Both the position numbers and the translations under genes were made by a program. A stretch of DNA of 64,000 nt from an uncultured Bacteroidales bacterium (GTDB lineage: Bacteria > Bacteroidota > Bacteroidia > Bacteroidales > FEN-979), in NCBI GenBank assembly GCA_903877385.1, contig CAIRDP010000022.1, positions 1 through 64,000 on the forward strand, given 5' to 3'. The notes beneath the pieces were generated by a model that saw only the letters and a program-made list of their open reading frames with translations, was not told the DNA's origin and made no database searches. Position 1 is the first letter of the stretch, and every line of letters begins with the position of its first letter. This document shows, one piece after another, positions 1 to 8,643 of this stretch.

Positions 1-1
1 A

Positions 2-676
2 GCTAATCTTAAACCGAACACGATAGGATCACACATCAGGCGTATAAAGCGCCTGATGAATGAGGCCAATGAGGACAAACTGACAACAAACCAGGAACAC
101 CGGGCAAGAGGATTTAAGGTATTGAAAGAAGATGCTGACACCATCTATCTTACTGAGGATGATATACAAGCCTTGTACAAACTTAAAATTGATGATTCAA
201 GAATGAGCCGAATCAGGGACCTGTTTGTTTTAAATTGTCACACCGGGTTAAGGCATTCCGACTGGCCAAAAGTCACCATGGGTAATATTGAAGACGGGAA
301 ACTATATGTAAAAACCCAAAAAACGAAGGAACCTGTAATCATTCCCGTTCATCCTATCATTCTTGAGATCATTAACAGACATGGATCAGAGTATCGCATC
401 CCGACCAATCAGGAAGCAAACCGTGTATTAAGATGGGTTGGCGAATATGCAGTGACAAAAAAGATAACCAAAGGGAATCTTGATAAATGGATGCAAATTC
501 GTACACATACAGTCAGAAGGTCATTTGCTACAAATGCCTACCTAAGTGGCGTGCCAATGCTGTCCATCATGCAGATAACCGGGCACCGAACAACTGAATC
601 CTTCCTCAGATATATCCGTATTTCAAAATTGGAAAATGCAATGAAATTAAAAGACCATCCTTTTTTCAATACTTAA
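2..676 (+). CDS. Tyrosine recombinase / integrase, 3' part (5' end outside window)
   Basis: This is the catalytic half of a site-specific tyrosine recombinase, which cuts and rejoins DNA through a covalent 3'-phosphotyrosine link. The frame is open back to base 2, so the gene starts before the window; the ATG at 56 is internal. The residues encoded before it (ending RRIKRLMNEANE) look like the end of a SAM-like core-binding domain. Visible catalytic signature: Arg in TGLRHSD, Lys in the beta-hairpin (VKTQKTKEP), His and Arg in HTVRRSFATN, His in ITGHRTTESF and the Tyr nucleophile in FLRYI. The C-terminus looks complete. This subfamily in Bacteroidota serves both mobile elements and phase-variable inversions. 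The next genes are truncated surface-protein genes, so either role is possible; no attachment site was recognised. Confidence 0.9.
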   Translation, partial: ANLKPNTIGSHIRRIKRLMNEANEDKLTTNQEHRARGFKVLKEDADTIYLTEDDIQALYKLKIDDSRMSRIRDLFVLNCHTGLRHSDWPKVTMGNIEDGKLYVKTQKTKEPVIIPVHPIILEIINRHGSEYRIPTNQEANRVLRWVGEYAVTKKITKGNLDKWMQIRTHTVRRSFATNAYLSGVPMLSIMQITGHRTTESFLRYIRISKLENAMKLKDHPFFNT

Positions 677-723
677 CCTATGTAAAAAGGATTGCGTTAT
701 TGAGAATATTAGTTGAATTATAG

Positions 724-1713
724 TCAGAATCCCAGGTTCTTGGTATGCGAATTGGTTTTCAGGGAATCCTTGGTAATGTCTGCAAATTGAATAGTATCGA
801 ATGAAACCGCATGTCTGCTGGCAAACAAACCCACTCCGTTTGTGATGTTTGAAAACGCGGTAATGGGGCCAGCGATAAAATTAGAGTAATCTGCCACCTC
901 CAAATATGTATCCAAGGCACCAGATCCTACAAAAAAAATGTAATCACAATTTCCCAACGACCTTTCGATATCAGGATCAGGGATGAGTTTAGATTCTAAA
1001 AATTCATAAAACAACACCCCTGGAATAGTATAGGTAATAGTTTGTCCACCATTGTCATAAAAAGATTTTACATTATTAAAGACTAACCAGTCGAGTTTGT
1101 GAAAAGTTTTCGCAGAATCACCTTTCCTGAATTCTGAATAATATATCCTGATAGTAAGTTGAAATCTTTTCCCTCCTGAAGGGGTTACCCACTGAACGTC
1201 GCTACCTCTGTTAGGAACCATTATTACTCCTGGAAGATAAGCAGGCTTTTCCAAAGGGAATTCAGTAATCATTTTCGTACTTGCCTCAATCGTTTTTGAT
1301 GTTACAGTATCAATGATGGTTAGTTTGTAGTCCTTAAGTTCTGAAAGTTTTTCTTTGGAGTAAAATAACTTCTGAACAGGGAAATAGAATATCCCGCTAT
1401 CTTTATTGGTTATCAGTGTATCCCTTAACATTATTTTTCTACCCGGATTTCCATTGGTATACTCATTCAGGCTGACCTTGAGGATATCAGGGTAATTGCT
1501 TGAATCCGGATTCTTGGCATATTCCAATGCATCACCTGGCCCTAAAAAAGCCTTAGTTATCTTAATATAGTGAATCGTGTCTGACTGGTTTAAAATGCCA
1601 TAAACAACCGTAACATCTTTCCAGTCGGCATTCACGTCAAGACTTTTTTTGCATGACACAAGCAAAGTTGTAATAAAGAGTAAAATTAATAGATGCCTGG
1701 AAAGCTGTTGCAT
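724..1713 (-). CDS. Outer-membrane-type lipoprotein, DUF4249-like
   Basis: This encodes a predicted lipoprotein of 329 residues. Residues 1-20 form a signal peptide ending in a lipobox (LLVSC), so Cys21 should be lipidated. The rest is beta-rich, with alternating polar and hydrophobic stretches and no membrane segment. The overall pattern (lipoprotein signal, short N-terminal strand stretch, long Ser/Thr/Asn-rich body) resembles DUF4249-type Bacteroidota lipoproteins, but the family assignment is weak. It starts 9 bases after the stop of the broken T9SS gene 1723-3073 and runs in the same direction, so the two probably formed one operon. Its function is unknown; a surface or periplasmic accessory role is inference. 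Confidence 0.7.
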   Translation of the reverse strand: MQQLSRHLLILLFITTLLVSCKKSLDVNADWKDVTVVYGILNQSDTIHYIKITKAFLGPGDALEYAKNPDSSNYPDILKVSLNEYTNGNPGRKIMLRDTLITNKDSGIFYFPVQKLFYSKEKLSELKDYKLTIIDTVTSKTIEASTKMITEFPLEKPAYLPGVIMVPNRGSDVQWVTPSGGKRFQLTIRIYYSEFRKGDSAKTFHKLDWLVFNNVKSFYDNGGQTITYTIPGVLFYEFLESKLIPDPDIERSLGNCDYIFFVGSGALDTYLEVADYSNFIAGPITAFSNITNGVGLFASRHAVSFDTIQFADITKDSLKTNSHTKNLGF

Positions 1714-1722
1714 TATAATGGG

Positions 1723-3073
1723 TTACTTATGGCAAACAGTCCAACGGCATACAGACGAAACTCCATCCTCCCTTGTCATCTGAATAATATAAATGCCATT
1801 CGAATAATTTCCGGCATTCAACTGGATATAAGGAACTGATGAGAGAAAGTTTATAGTCTCCATCTCTTTACCTGTGATATCAAGAATTCGAATTATCCCT
1901 GATGATGCCGAAGAATTTGCAGAGACTTTTAATATGGCTTCTGCTGATGAGGGATTGGGATAAACCATCATGTGTGGCGTATCGCCGATGATTGTCTGAA
2001 CACCAACGGGTAAGGTACCTGTATATTTGTAAATACTAGTATTATAATTACCATCTCCTGCAAGCCAACCGGATTGGTTGTTGTAGAAATTACATCCCGC
2101 GTCTGATGAAAGACCAGATTGAATGAGTGTAAGAGTATTGAAAAAATCAGGAGTATATAAAACAGATGTAGATGTATAGCCGCCGTTATCATAAGCCGCT
2201 ACTAGCATTCCACCACTAACACCCGGGACTCGTGAAAAATCCCGTATAGAATACCTTGTTGCCAAGCTTTGCTGAGTCCAGGTTATACCTCCATCGGTAG
2301 TCACAAAATAATTATTATAGGAAGCGGGACTTTTTTTGAATACCGGAACAGGTTGCCAGAATACCCCCCGAAGATTGTCCACAAAACAAACATTATAGTT
2401 GTTCCCAGTACCAGTTACTTGTGCAAATGTCCAGTTCAATCCTTTATTGACTGATCGATAACAACGACCTTTGTTAGAGGCAAACCAGATATAATTTCCT
2501 ACAGCACTTTAAGCTGATGAAGATCCATATTCATTAGCAAGCGGAGTGGGAATATTTGCAGAAGGAACTCTCGACCATGTATTTCCACCGTCATAAGTCA
2601 GGCAAATGTCCCAATATCCTCCATTGGGATCTCCACCGGCTACTCCAGTATCTGCAGATATAGCATGATAAAAATTCGCCCAACTTCCTACAAATTGTGT
2701 CGTGGTTTTATTAGTCCAGGAAAGTCCGCCGTTTTCGGTTTTCCATATATTCCCATTCCCATTAAATTCAACATAATAACAGGTACTTGCATTCAAAGCA
2801 CAAACATTACTAATAATAACCGTGCCTGTATCAGGTATGGAAAAAAATTGCCAAGTATTGCCCCCATCGGAGGTTTTAATTGCATTAGAATATGAAGTAT
2901 AACCAGCATGATTAGGAATATAATCCACTCCAACCCAAATAGTGTTAGAATCTACAACATCATTGTACCAGGTATAATAACCAGTTCCCGGAAAGGTCAA
3001 TGATTGAGGGACAAACTGAGCCTTTACTTCTGTTACAATAATACCAATGAACAAAAAAAAAAAGCTTTTTCAT
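1723..3073 (-). pseudogene. T9SS-sorted BNR/propeller protein, broken by a frameshift and an in-frame TAA
   Basis: This was one gene for a secreted repeat protein. It carries repeated Asp-box/BNR-like motifs (SDGGNTWQ, ENGGLSWT, YDGGNTWSR, NKGLNWTF, TDGGITWT) typical of Ycf48/sialidase-like propellers. Its last ~80 residues form a type A T9SS sorting domain (YPNPS, then LDITGKEM, then YSNGIYIIQM). Two lesions are visible. The natural ATG at 3073 (MKKL, signal peptide ending in VKAQ) is out of frame because the homopolymer at 3053-3063 has 11 bases instead of 10. A TAA at 2509-2511 interrupts the frame, but the same frame continues directly with SAVGNYIWFASNKG, a good propeller strand. Apparent starts at 3054 and 2439 are TTG codons and not convincing. 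This could be true decay, or the homopolymer lesion could be a sequencing error. Confidence 0.8.
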
Positions 3074-3204
3074 AACTCCTGAATTTAATGGTGACATTGT
3101 TTTCATCAGTAAAAATACAACAGTACTTTCAATTTGTCAATAGGACATAAAAGAAAAAGCTTCATATGATGAAATATATAAACTTCGGGAATTAGATATC
3201 TTGA

Positions 3205-3795
3205 TCATTCATTTGGACATTTAAATACTGAAAGTTTCAGATTATCAGTAAGTTTTGAAGTTGAATTCTGCAATCTACCCTGGGCATTCACAATATATCC
3301 CATATTTTCCAGGGATCCCACGGCTCCATCGATCCCCAGGACCTGTTTTGTCAATGAAATCTTGAAATAATCTTCTTCTGCCGCTTCAAACTCCGCCCTG
3401 GTCGGATGTGGAAGCTTCTGCCAAAAGGAATACAGCAGTTCCACTTCTTGAATTGCATCAATGAGAAGCTTTTCATTATCCCGTTGCTGGGAAATCTTCT
3501 GTTCATAATCAATTTCCATCCTTCTTCGGGCAAACTTATCGGTGGCCGGATCACCGATCTTTTCTTGCAATTCATCAAGATCCACCTGGAATTTCAATTG
3601 ACCATAATACGCTTCATTAAGCGTTAATATTTTATCACGCAATGAAAGACATACCGCCCGAAAAGCACGCTCAGGAGTTTGGGCACCGTTTACAATGAAA
3701 TTGGCAATCTGAAAATCGGAATTGCTAAAAGGAATGCTTAAAAATGAATCCTGAATCTCGCTTAAACGCGTTTTGTATTTTGTTAAATCTTGCAT
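3205..3795 (-). CDS. Hypothetical alpha-helical protein
   Basis: This encodes a 196-residue protein that I do not recognise. It has no signal peptide and no membrane segment. It is rich in charged residues and predicted helical, with a likely coiled-coil stretch in the middle (the ARRRMEIDYEQKISQQRDNEKLL region). I chose the ATG at 3795 (MQDLTKYK) over the upstream TTG at 3804. It lies 22 bases downstream of the truncated GYW-repeat gene on the same strand and may have been co-transcribed with it. A cytoplasmic or structural role is possible, but nothing in the sequence decides it. Confidence 0.6.
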   Translation of the reverse strand: MQDLTKYKTRLSEIQDSFLSIPFSNSDFQIANFIVNGAQTPERAFRAVCLSLRDKILTLNEAYYGQLKFQVDLDELQEKIGDPATDKFARRRMEIDYEQKISQQRDNEKLLIDAIQEVELLYSFWQKLPHPTRAEFEAAEEDYFKISLTKQVLGIDGAVGSLENMGYIVNAQGRLQNSTSKLTDNLKLSVFKCPNE

Positions 3796-3817
3796 AAGTT
3801 TCAAGTTTTAAGAGTTA

Positions 3818-4168
3818 TTATTTTATTCCTGTCCAATAATTTAGAGCAATGGAATAAGACATTGCTTGATAAACATTTTGACCAATTCCATAAACAGTTT
3901 CATTGGAAAACGCAAATGCCGAAATGCCATTGGTATAATTGCCACCCAGCCAATAGCCTTTTGTGAGTGAGCTTCCGCTTCCCTGGCCATATAATCCGCC
4001 TGTTGTAGTAAGCAGTGCAACGGTTTCCGCTGAAAAGCTCAAGGCATCTATTCTGCTATTGGTTGGGCTTCCCCCGTTCCAATATCCCTTATTGGGCGAA
4101 AACACGCTTCCTGCACAATATCTTGCCATTGTAAGGACTGCCGAAAGGCTGAACAAGGTATCACTGTC
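3818..4168 (-). pseudogene. GYW-repeat (kelch-like) surface protein, 3' fragment lacking its 5' end
   Basis: The reading frame encodes two and a half units of a repeat with the pattern FSxETV...Sxx(N/T)KGYWxGG (NKGYWNGG, TKGYWLGG, then a final unit ending ALNYWTGIK), resembling tail-fibre or kelch-like propeller repeats in phages and surface proteins. Repeat-like sequence stops near 4165. Upstream of that the minus frame stays open to 4330, but it is antisense to a clear plus-strand coding domain, so the true 5' part of this gene is missing. There is no start codon or signal peptide at the truncation point. The gene is therefore a fragment joined head to head with the plus-strand gene that follows. 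The upper coordinate is approximate. Confidence 0.65.
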
Positions 4169-5501
4169 GGTGACCATTTCCACGCCCTCGGATACGGTTT
4201 GCCAGGGGACTCCGGTTTTGTTCAACGCGCATCCGGTCAATGAAGGGTTAACACCAATATACCAGTGGAAAGTGAACGGGGTGAATTCAGGTGCGAACTC
4301 ATTCACCTTTTCATACACTCCTGTGAACAATGATGTGGTGAGCTGTGTGCTTACCTCTTCCTACACTGCATGCACCACCAACAACCCGGCAACAAGCAAT
4401 GCCGTGACGATGACTGTGATCAATAATCTTATAGCAGTGGTATCCATTACAGCCGTTCCCAACCCATTTTGTTCGGGAAGTACAGTGAACTGCTAAGCCG
4501 TTCCCACCAATGGTGGATTTACACCTTCGTACCAGTGGAAAGTGAACGGGGTCAATGCAGGGAGCAACGCATCCACCTATTCTTTCGTTCCCCTGCAAGG
4601 GGATATCTTGCAATGCGAGATGAATTCCAGCCTGTTTTGCATCACCAATAACCCGGTAAGTTCGAATACCATTATGATGAATGCCCTGGCTGCTCCTTCG
4701 GTTTCCTTCACCCTGTGTTTTGACAGCATCACTACGTTCAATGCTGCAGCTTTCAAACTTAAAGGAGGGGTGCCAATAGGTGGAATCTATTCAGGACCGG
4801 GGGTGAATTCAGGAACCGGTGTATTTACGCCTTCTTTAGCCGGTATTGGTACAAAAACAATTACGTATTTCTATCAGAACTCTTTCTCCTGCGCTGATTC
4901 CAAATCAAAGACGATTATCGTACAGGCAGCACCTTCGTTCAACTGCGGTCAGAACCTGACCGATATCCGGGATAACAAGGTCTATTCCACGGTCCAGCTT
5001 GGAACCCAATGCTGGATGCAAAAGAACCTCAATTACGGAACCTCCCTCCAGGGTGTAACAGAACAGACCGACAATTGTATCAACGAAAAATACTGTTACA
5101 ACGACAATGCTGCAAACTGTACTCTTTACGGAGGCTTGTATCAGTGGGATGAGATCATGGCTTATGATAATACACCAGGATCAAAGGGACTTTGTCCGCC
5201 GGGATGGCATATACCCGCACAAAGTGAATGGAATACCCTGTTTACGTTTTACCAGCAGCAGGCATTGGCAGGTAAACCTTTGCAGGATACCATTATTATG
5301 GGATTCCGTGCAAAGGAAAGTGGAGTGATCTACAGTAATTTTTCATGGAGCTTCCAAGGGTTCGCCACCATTTTCTGGACTTCAACACCCTCGGGAACCA
5401 TCAAAGCCATGTCCCACGGCATGAATCTTATCAATTTCAGCGTATCGGACTATCCCGCCAACCGATCAAACGCTTTTGCGGTGAGATGTTTGCACGATTG
5501 A
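4158..5501 (+). pseudogene. Ig-like repeat / FISUMP-domain surface protein, truncated 5' and interrupted by TAA
   Basis: The frame starts abruptly inside coding sequence (VSLSVTIST) and carries two Ig-like modules of about 90 residues, each with Cys pairs and the motif YQWKVNGVN. A linker domain follows (APSVSFTLCFDS) and then a C-terminal FISUMP domain (Fibrobacter succinogenes major paralogous domain): QCWMQKNLNYG, CYNDNAANC, GGLYQWDE, LCPPGWHIPAQSEW, FWTSTPSG and final AVRCLHD. A TAA at 4494-4496 interrupts the second module in frame; the sequence after it (AVPTNGGFTPSYQWK) continues the same module without a frameshift. No start or signal peptide is present because the 5' end is lost at the junction with the minus-strand fragment. 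Such proteins are usually extracellular. An intact copy may exist elsewhere in the genome. Confidence 0.75.
4260..4552 (+). repeat. Direct repeat of Ig-module sequence, 270-bp period
   Basis: The same 23 bases occur at 4260-4282 and 4530-4552, exactly 270 bases apart. They encode the YQWKVNGV motif of consecutive 90-residue modules. Near-identity at the DNA level suggests recent module duplication or gene conversion and gives homology for recombination or misassembly. Confidence 0.8.
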
Positions 5502-5830
5502 GAATCATCATTTACAATGTGAATTTACGATCATAAAAAAACGTTCCGTCTTTCGACGGAACGCTCGATTCGTAAAAAAAAGCCGAAAGTCTGAAAGTGA
5601 TTTTCAGGTCATTTCTTTCTTCGGCCCAGGGGAAGGAATAACCAGCTTCTCAGGTTCAATCATAATCAGAGCTTTTTTCTATTCAGGCTTGTTTGCCTCA
5701 GGCTTCGTCTATTTTATCGACTTCTTTCTTCATCATCATAAAAATTCTCAATACATTTACATCGGGACTCCGGATTCCCGGTTCAGACTGTACTCCGTTC
5801 CCGATTCATCCATAAATCAATTCAAACTGT
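5502..5830. other. Gene-free interval before the M16 protease
   Basis: This interval of 329 bases has no convincing gene. It holds a strong hairpin at 5542-5563 and a second, weaker paired region (GCCGAA at 5582-5587 with TTCGGC at 5620-5625, enclosing a CTGAAA/TTTCAG stem at 5591-5607). A short open frame at 5689-5937 overlaps the protease start and looks spurious. No exact TAnnTTTG box was found near the protease start. Confidence 0.6.
5535..5563 (-). terminator. Rho-independent-like hairpin, minus orientation
   Basis: A perfect 9-bp stem (CGTTCCGTC at 5542-5550, GACGGAACG at 5555-5563) has a TTTC loop. On the minus strand it is followed by seven T (A-run 5535-5541), the standard terminator form. 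No minus-strand gene lies upstream within reach, so it may be a relic, or act on plus-strand transcription as the hairpin alone. Confidence 0.5.
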
Positions 5831-8641
5831 ATGAAAAAGACATTATCCAAGATCGTGCTTATAATGGCACTGATGCTGGCATGGACGCACTTTGTTCTTG
5901 CCCAGAATTACAACCTGAAAGACATGCCCCCTCTTGATCCCAAAGTCAGGACCGGCGTTCTGCCAAACGGCATGCATTATTTCATCCGGGCCAACAACCT
6001 TCCCGAGAAGAGAGGTGAATTTTATATCGCGAATAATATAGGAGCCATACAGGAAAACGATGACCAGAACGGCCTTGCCCATTTCACCGAGCATATGTCG
6101 TTCAACGGGACAGTCCATTTTCCCAAGAAAGGCATCCTTGATTACCTGGCAACCATAGGTGTTAAATTCGGTACTAATGTCAATGCGTCAACAGGACTTG
6201 AGCAAACCGTGTTCAACCTGTCGAATGTACCGCTGTCACGTGAGAGTATTACCGACTCCTGCCTTTTGATCCTCCGCGACTGGGCACATTATGTGGCATT
6301 TGAGGATACCGAGATAGACCTCGAAAGGGGCGTTATCATGGAAGAATGGAGGATGTACGGCACGGCTTCCGAAAGGATGAACAATAAACTCGCCCCTGTG
6401 ATCTACCAGGGTTCGAAATATGCCAAAAGGGATGTGATAGGTGATACTGCTGTCATCGAACATTTTAAATACCAAACCATTAAAGATTTTTACAATACCT
6501 GGTACCGTACCGGCCTCCAGGCTATTATCCTTGTGGGCGACTTTGATATAAATGCGGTGGAAGCTAAAGTCAAAGAAATCTTCGGCGTAATTCCAAAGGT
6601 GCCCAATCCAAAGGCAAAAGAGCTCTACCCTATGCCCGACAACAAAGACCCTCTCATTGCAACAGCTACCGACAAGGAAGCCACAAACACCATGGTGAGG
6701 GTTAGTTATAAGCATGATGCGGTTCCTGATGCTGATAAAAACCTGGGGTATATGAGAACCCAGCTTGTAAGGACCTTTGCCAATGTGATGCTCAGCATGA
6801 GGCTCAACGAGCTGGCCCGCAGCGAAAATCCGCCTTTCATTTTTGCCGGGAGCAATTACAACAGGTATTCAGCCACTAAGGATGCATTCAACTCCATGGC
6901 CCAGGCCTCCGACAACAATGTGCCGAAAGCGCTGAACGCTTTACTTACCGAGTTGCAGAGGATGAAATTATATGGTTTCACGCCCGGAGAATACGAACGA
7001 GCCAAAGCCGAGTTCATGCGAAGCCTTGATTCGCGTTATATGGACCGTGATAAACGCAAGAACCGCGAGCTGGTACGCCCCATCACCGGCTATTTCCTTA
7101 CAAACACACCCAACCCGGGAATTGAGTATGAATATGCCTTCGATAAAGCAGAGATCCCCGGGATCAGCCTGGAGGAGATTAATACTACAGCAAAAAGCTT
7201 TGTGACCGACAACAACATGGTCATCACAGTTACCGGGCCCGAAAAAGAAGGTGTTAAACTGCCCACTGTTGCGGATCTGCAGAATGTGCTGAACACCTTT
7301 GCCCTGGCAAAGATCGGCCCGTATGTGGATAATGTTTCGGGTAAAAAACTCATTGAGAAGGACCCGGTTCCCGGAAAAGTTACTGCCACGGCATCCAATG
7401 CTGTTTTCGGGACTACCGAATGGACCCTTTCAAACGGGATGAAAGTCGTGTTCAAACCTACTGATATCAGGGAGGATGAACTTACCGTTACAGGATGGTC
7501 TGCAGGCGGAGCATCGGCATTGAAAGATGAAGAGCTCACTGCTGCTGATTTCCTTGGAGATGCACTCTCGGCCATGGGCCTGGGGAGTTTTTCACGTAAT
7601 GACCTGACCAAGGTCCTTGCCGGCAAACGTGCAAATGTTTCAATGATGATATCCGACGAACAGGATCTGATTTCAGCCCGCACTTCGCCAAAGGACATTG
7701 AAACAGCACTTCAGATGATTTACCTCAGTTTTACAAATCTGCGATGGAACGAAGCCGATTACAAGACCTGGCTCGAAAAGGTGAAAGCTTCCCTGGTCAA
7801 TGCCGATGCCGAACCCCGTAAAGCCTTTACCGATACCATAGAAGTAATGATGAGCAGCCACAACAAGCGTGTGCGCCCGACAACTTACAAATCCCTGGAT
7901 GAAATCTCTTTTGATTTGCTGCAGAAAGTATACAGGGAAAGGTTTTCCGACCCAGGTAATTTCACCCTGCTGTTCACCGGCAAGGTCAATCCCGAGACCG
8001 TCAAACCCCTGGTTGAAAAATACCTTGCCTCTCTTCCGGTTGCATCCGGTAAGGATGTTTACGTTGACCGTGGCATCAGGCCTCCCAAGGGCCACGTCAA
8101 ACGCGACTTCCACAGGACGGCCACAACACCGAGGACATCCATCTATGTCAATTATAACGGGAAGTGCGATTACAATACCGATAACCGCCTGCTGGGAGCT
8201 GCCATGAGGCATATCCTGGAGCTTCGGTATATCGAGAAGATACGCGAGGATGAAGGCGGGGCATACAGCGTGCGAGTATCGTTCATGACCATTAAATTGC
8301 CTGTCCAGGGGTTCAATTTCATCATCACTTTCGAAACGGATCCAGCCAAGGCAGACAAACTCCTCGGGATTGTACACAGCGAGATTGTGAAACTGATTAA
8401 AAACGGTCCCGATAACGCAGACCTTCAGAAATTCAAGGAATATGCCCTAAAACAAAGGCCCGAGGACATGAAAGAGAATACCTGGTGGAATGCCCAGGTG
8501 CAGGAATACTATATTAACAAACTGGATTACATTACCGGGTTTGAGGGCAAAGTTAAAGCCCTCGATACAAAAGCCGTACAGGACTTTGCTAAAAAAATGC
8601 TCAGCCAAGATAATGTTGTTGAAGTTATAATGCGGCCGTAA
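5831..8641 (+). CDS. M16 family zinc metallopeptidase (pitrilysin/insulinase type), secreted
   Basis: This is a full-length two-lobed M16 protease of 936 residues that should cleave peptides in the periplasm. Residues 1-25 form a signal peptide ending in FVLAQ. The inverted zinc motif HxxEH is intact (His84, Glu87, His88: HFTEH), and the third ligand is probably Glu165 in the LERGVIMEEW segment, 76 residues later, as in pitrilysin. The N-terminal half (about 30-500) carries the active site; the C-terminal half (about 520-936) is the non-catalytic M16C lobe with the usual late Arg/Tyr segment (GGAYSVRVSF). The ATG at 5831 is chosen because it starts the signal peptide. The next gene starts 2 bases after its stop, so the two are co-transcribed. 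Substrates are unknown. Confidence 0.93.
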   Translation: MKKTLSKIVLIMALMLAWTHFVLAQNYNLKDMPPLDPKVRTGVLPNGMHYFIRANNLPEKRGEFYIANNIGAIQENDDQNGLAHFTEHMSFNGTVHFPKKGILDYLATIGVKFGTNVNASTGLEQTVFNLSNVPLSRESITDSCLLILRDWAHYVAFEDTEIDLERGVIMEEWRMYGTASERMNNKLAPVIYQGSKYAKRDVIGDTAVIEHFKYQTIKDFYNTWYRTGLQAIILVGDFDINAVEAKVKEIFGVIPKVPNPKAKELYPMPDNKDPLIATATDKEATNTMVRVSYKHDAVPDADKNLGYMRTQLVRTFANVMLSMRLNELARSENPPFIFAGSNYNRYSATKDAFNSMAQASDNNVPKALNALLTELQRMKLYGFTPGEYERAKAEFMRSLDSRYMDRDKRKNRELVRPITGYFLTNTPNPGIEYEYAFDKAEIPGISLEEINTTAKSFVTDNNMVITVTGPEKEGVKLPTVADLQNVLNTFALAKIGPYVDNVSGKKLIEKDPVPGKVTATASNAVFGTTEWTLSNGMKVVFKPTDIREDELTVTGWSAGGASALKDEELTAADFLGDALSAMGLGSFSRNDLTKVLAGKRANVSMMISDEQDLISARTSPKDIETALQMIYLSFTNLRWNEADYKTWLEKVKASLVNADAEPRKAFTDTIEVMMSSHNKRVRPTTYKSLDEISFDLLQKVYRERFSDPGNFTLLFTGKVNPETVKPLVEKYLASLPVASGKDVYVDRGIRPPKGHVKRDFHRTATTPRTSIYVNYNGKCDYNTDNRLLGAAMRHILELRYIEKIREDEGGAYSVRVSFMTIKLPVQGFNFIITFETDPAKADKLLGIVHSEIVKLIKNGPDNADLQKFKEYALKQRPEDMKENTWWNAQVQEYYINKLDYITGFEGKVKALDTKAVQDFAKKMLSQDNVVEVIMRP

Positions 8642-8643
8642 AC

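Noticed and set aside
4168-4330. Minus-strand extension of the GYW gene to 4330
   Set aside because: It is antisense to a convincing Ig module; no repeat pattern continues.
3963-4496. Full plus-strand frame from 3963 as one gene
   Set aside because: Its first 65 codons are antisense to clear GYW-repeat coding; only the part from about 4158 looks like real protein.
2509-4496. TAA read as a sense codon (recoding)
   Set aside because: Many intact genes in the window use TAA as a normal stop; decay explains both cases.
5689-5937. Short frame overlapping the M16 start
   Set aside because: It lies in a different frame across the signal-peptide coding region; composition and lack of motif suggest chance.
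7090-7698. Long antisense frames inside the M16 protease and other genes
   Set aside because: They are shadows of real genes in other frames, without motifs.
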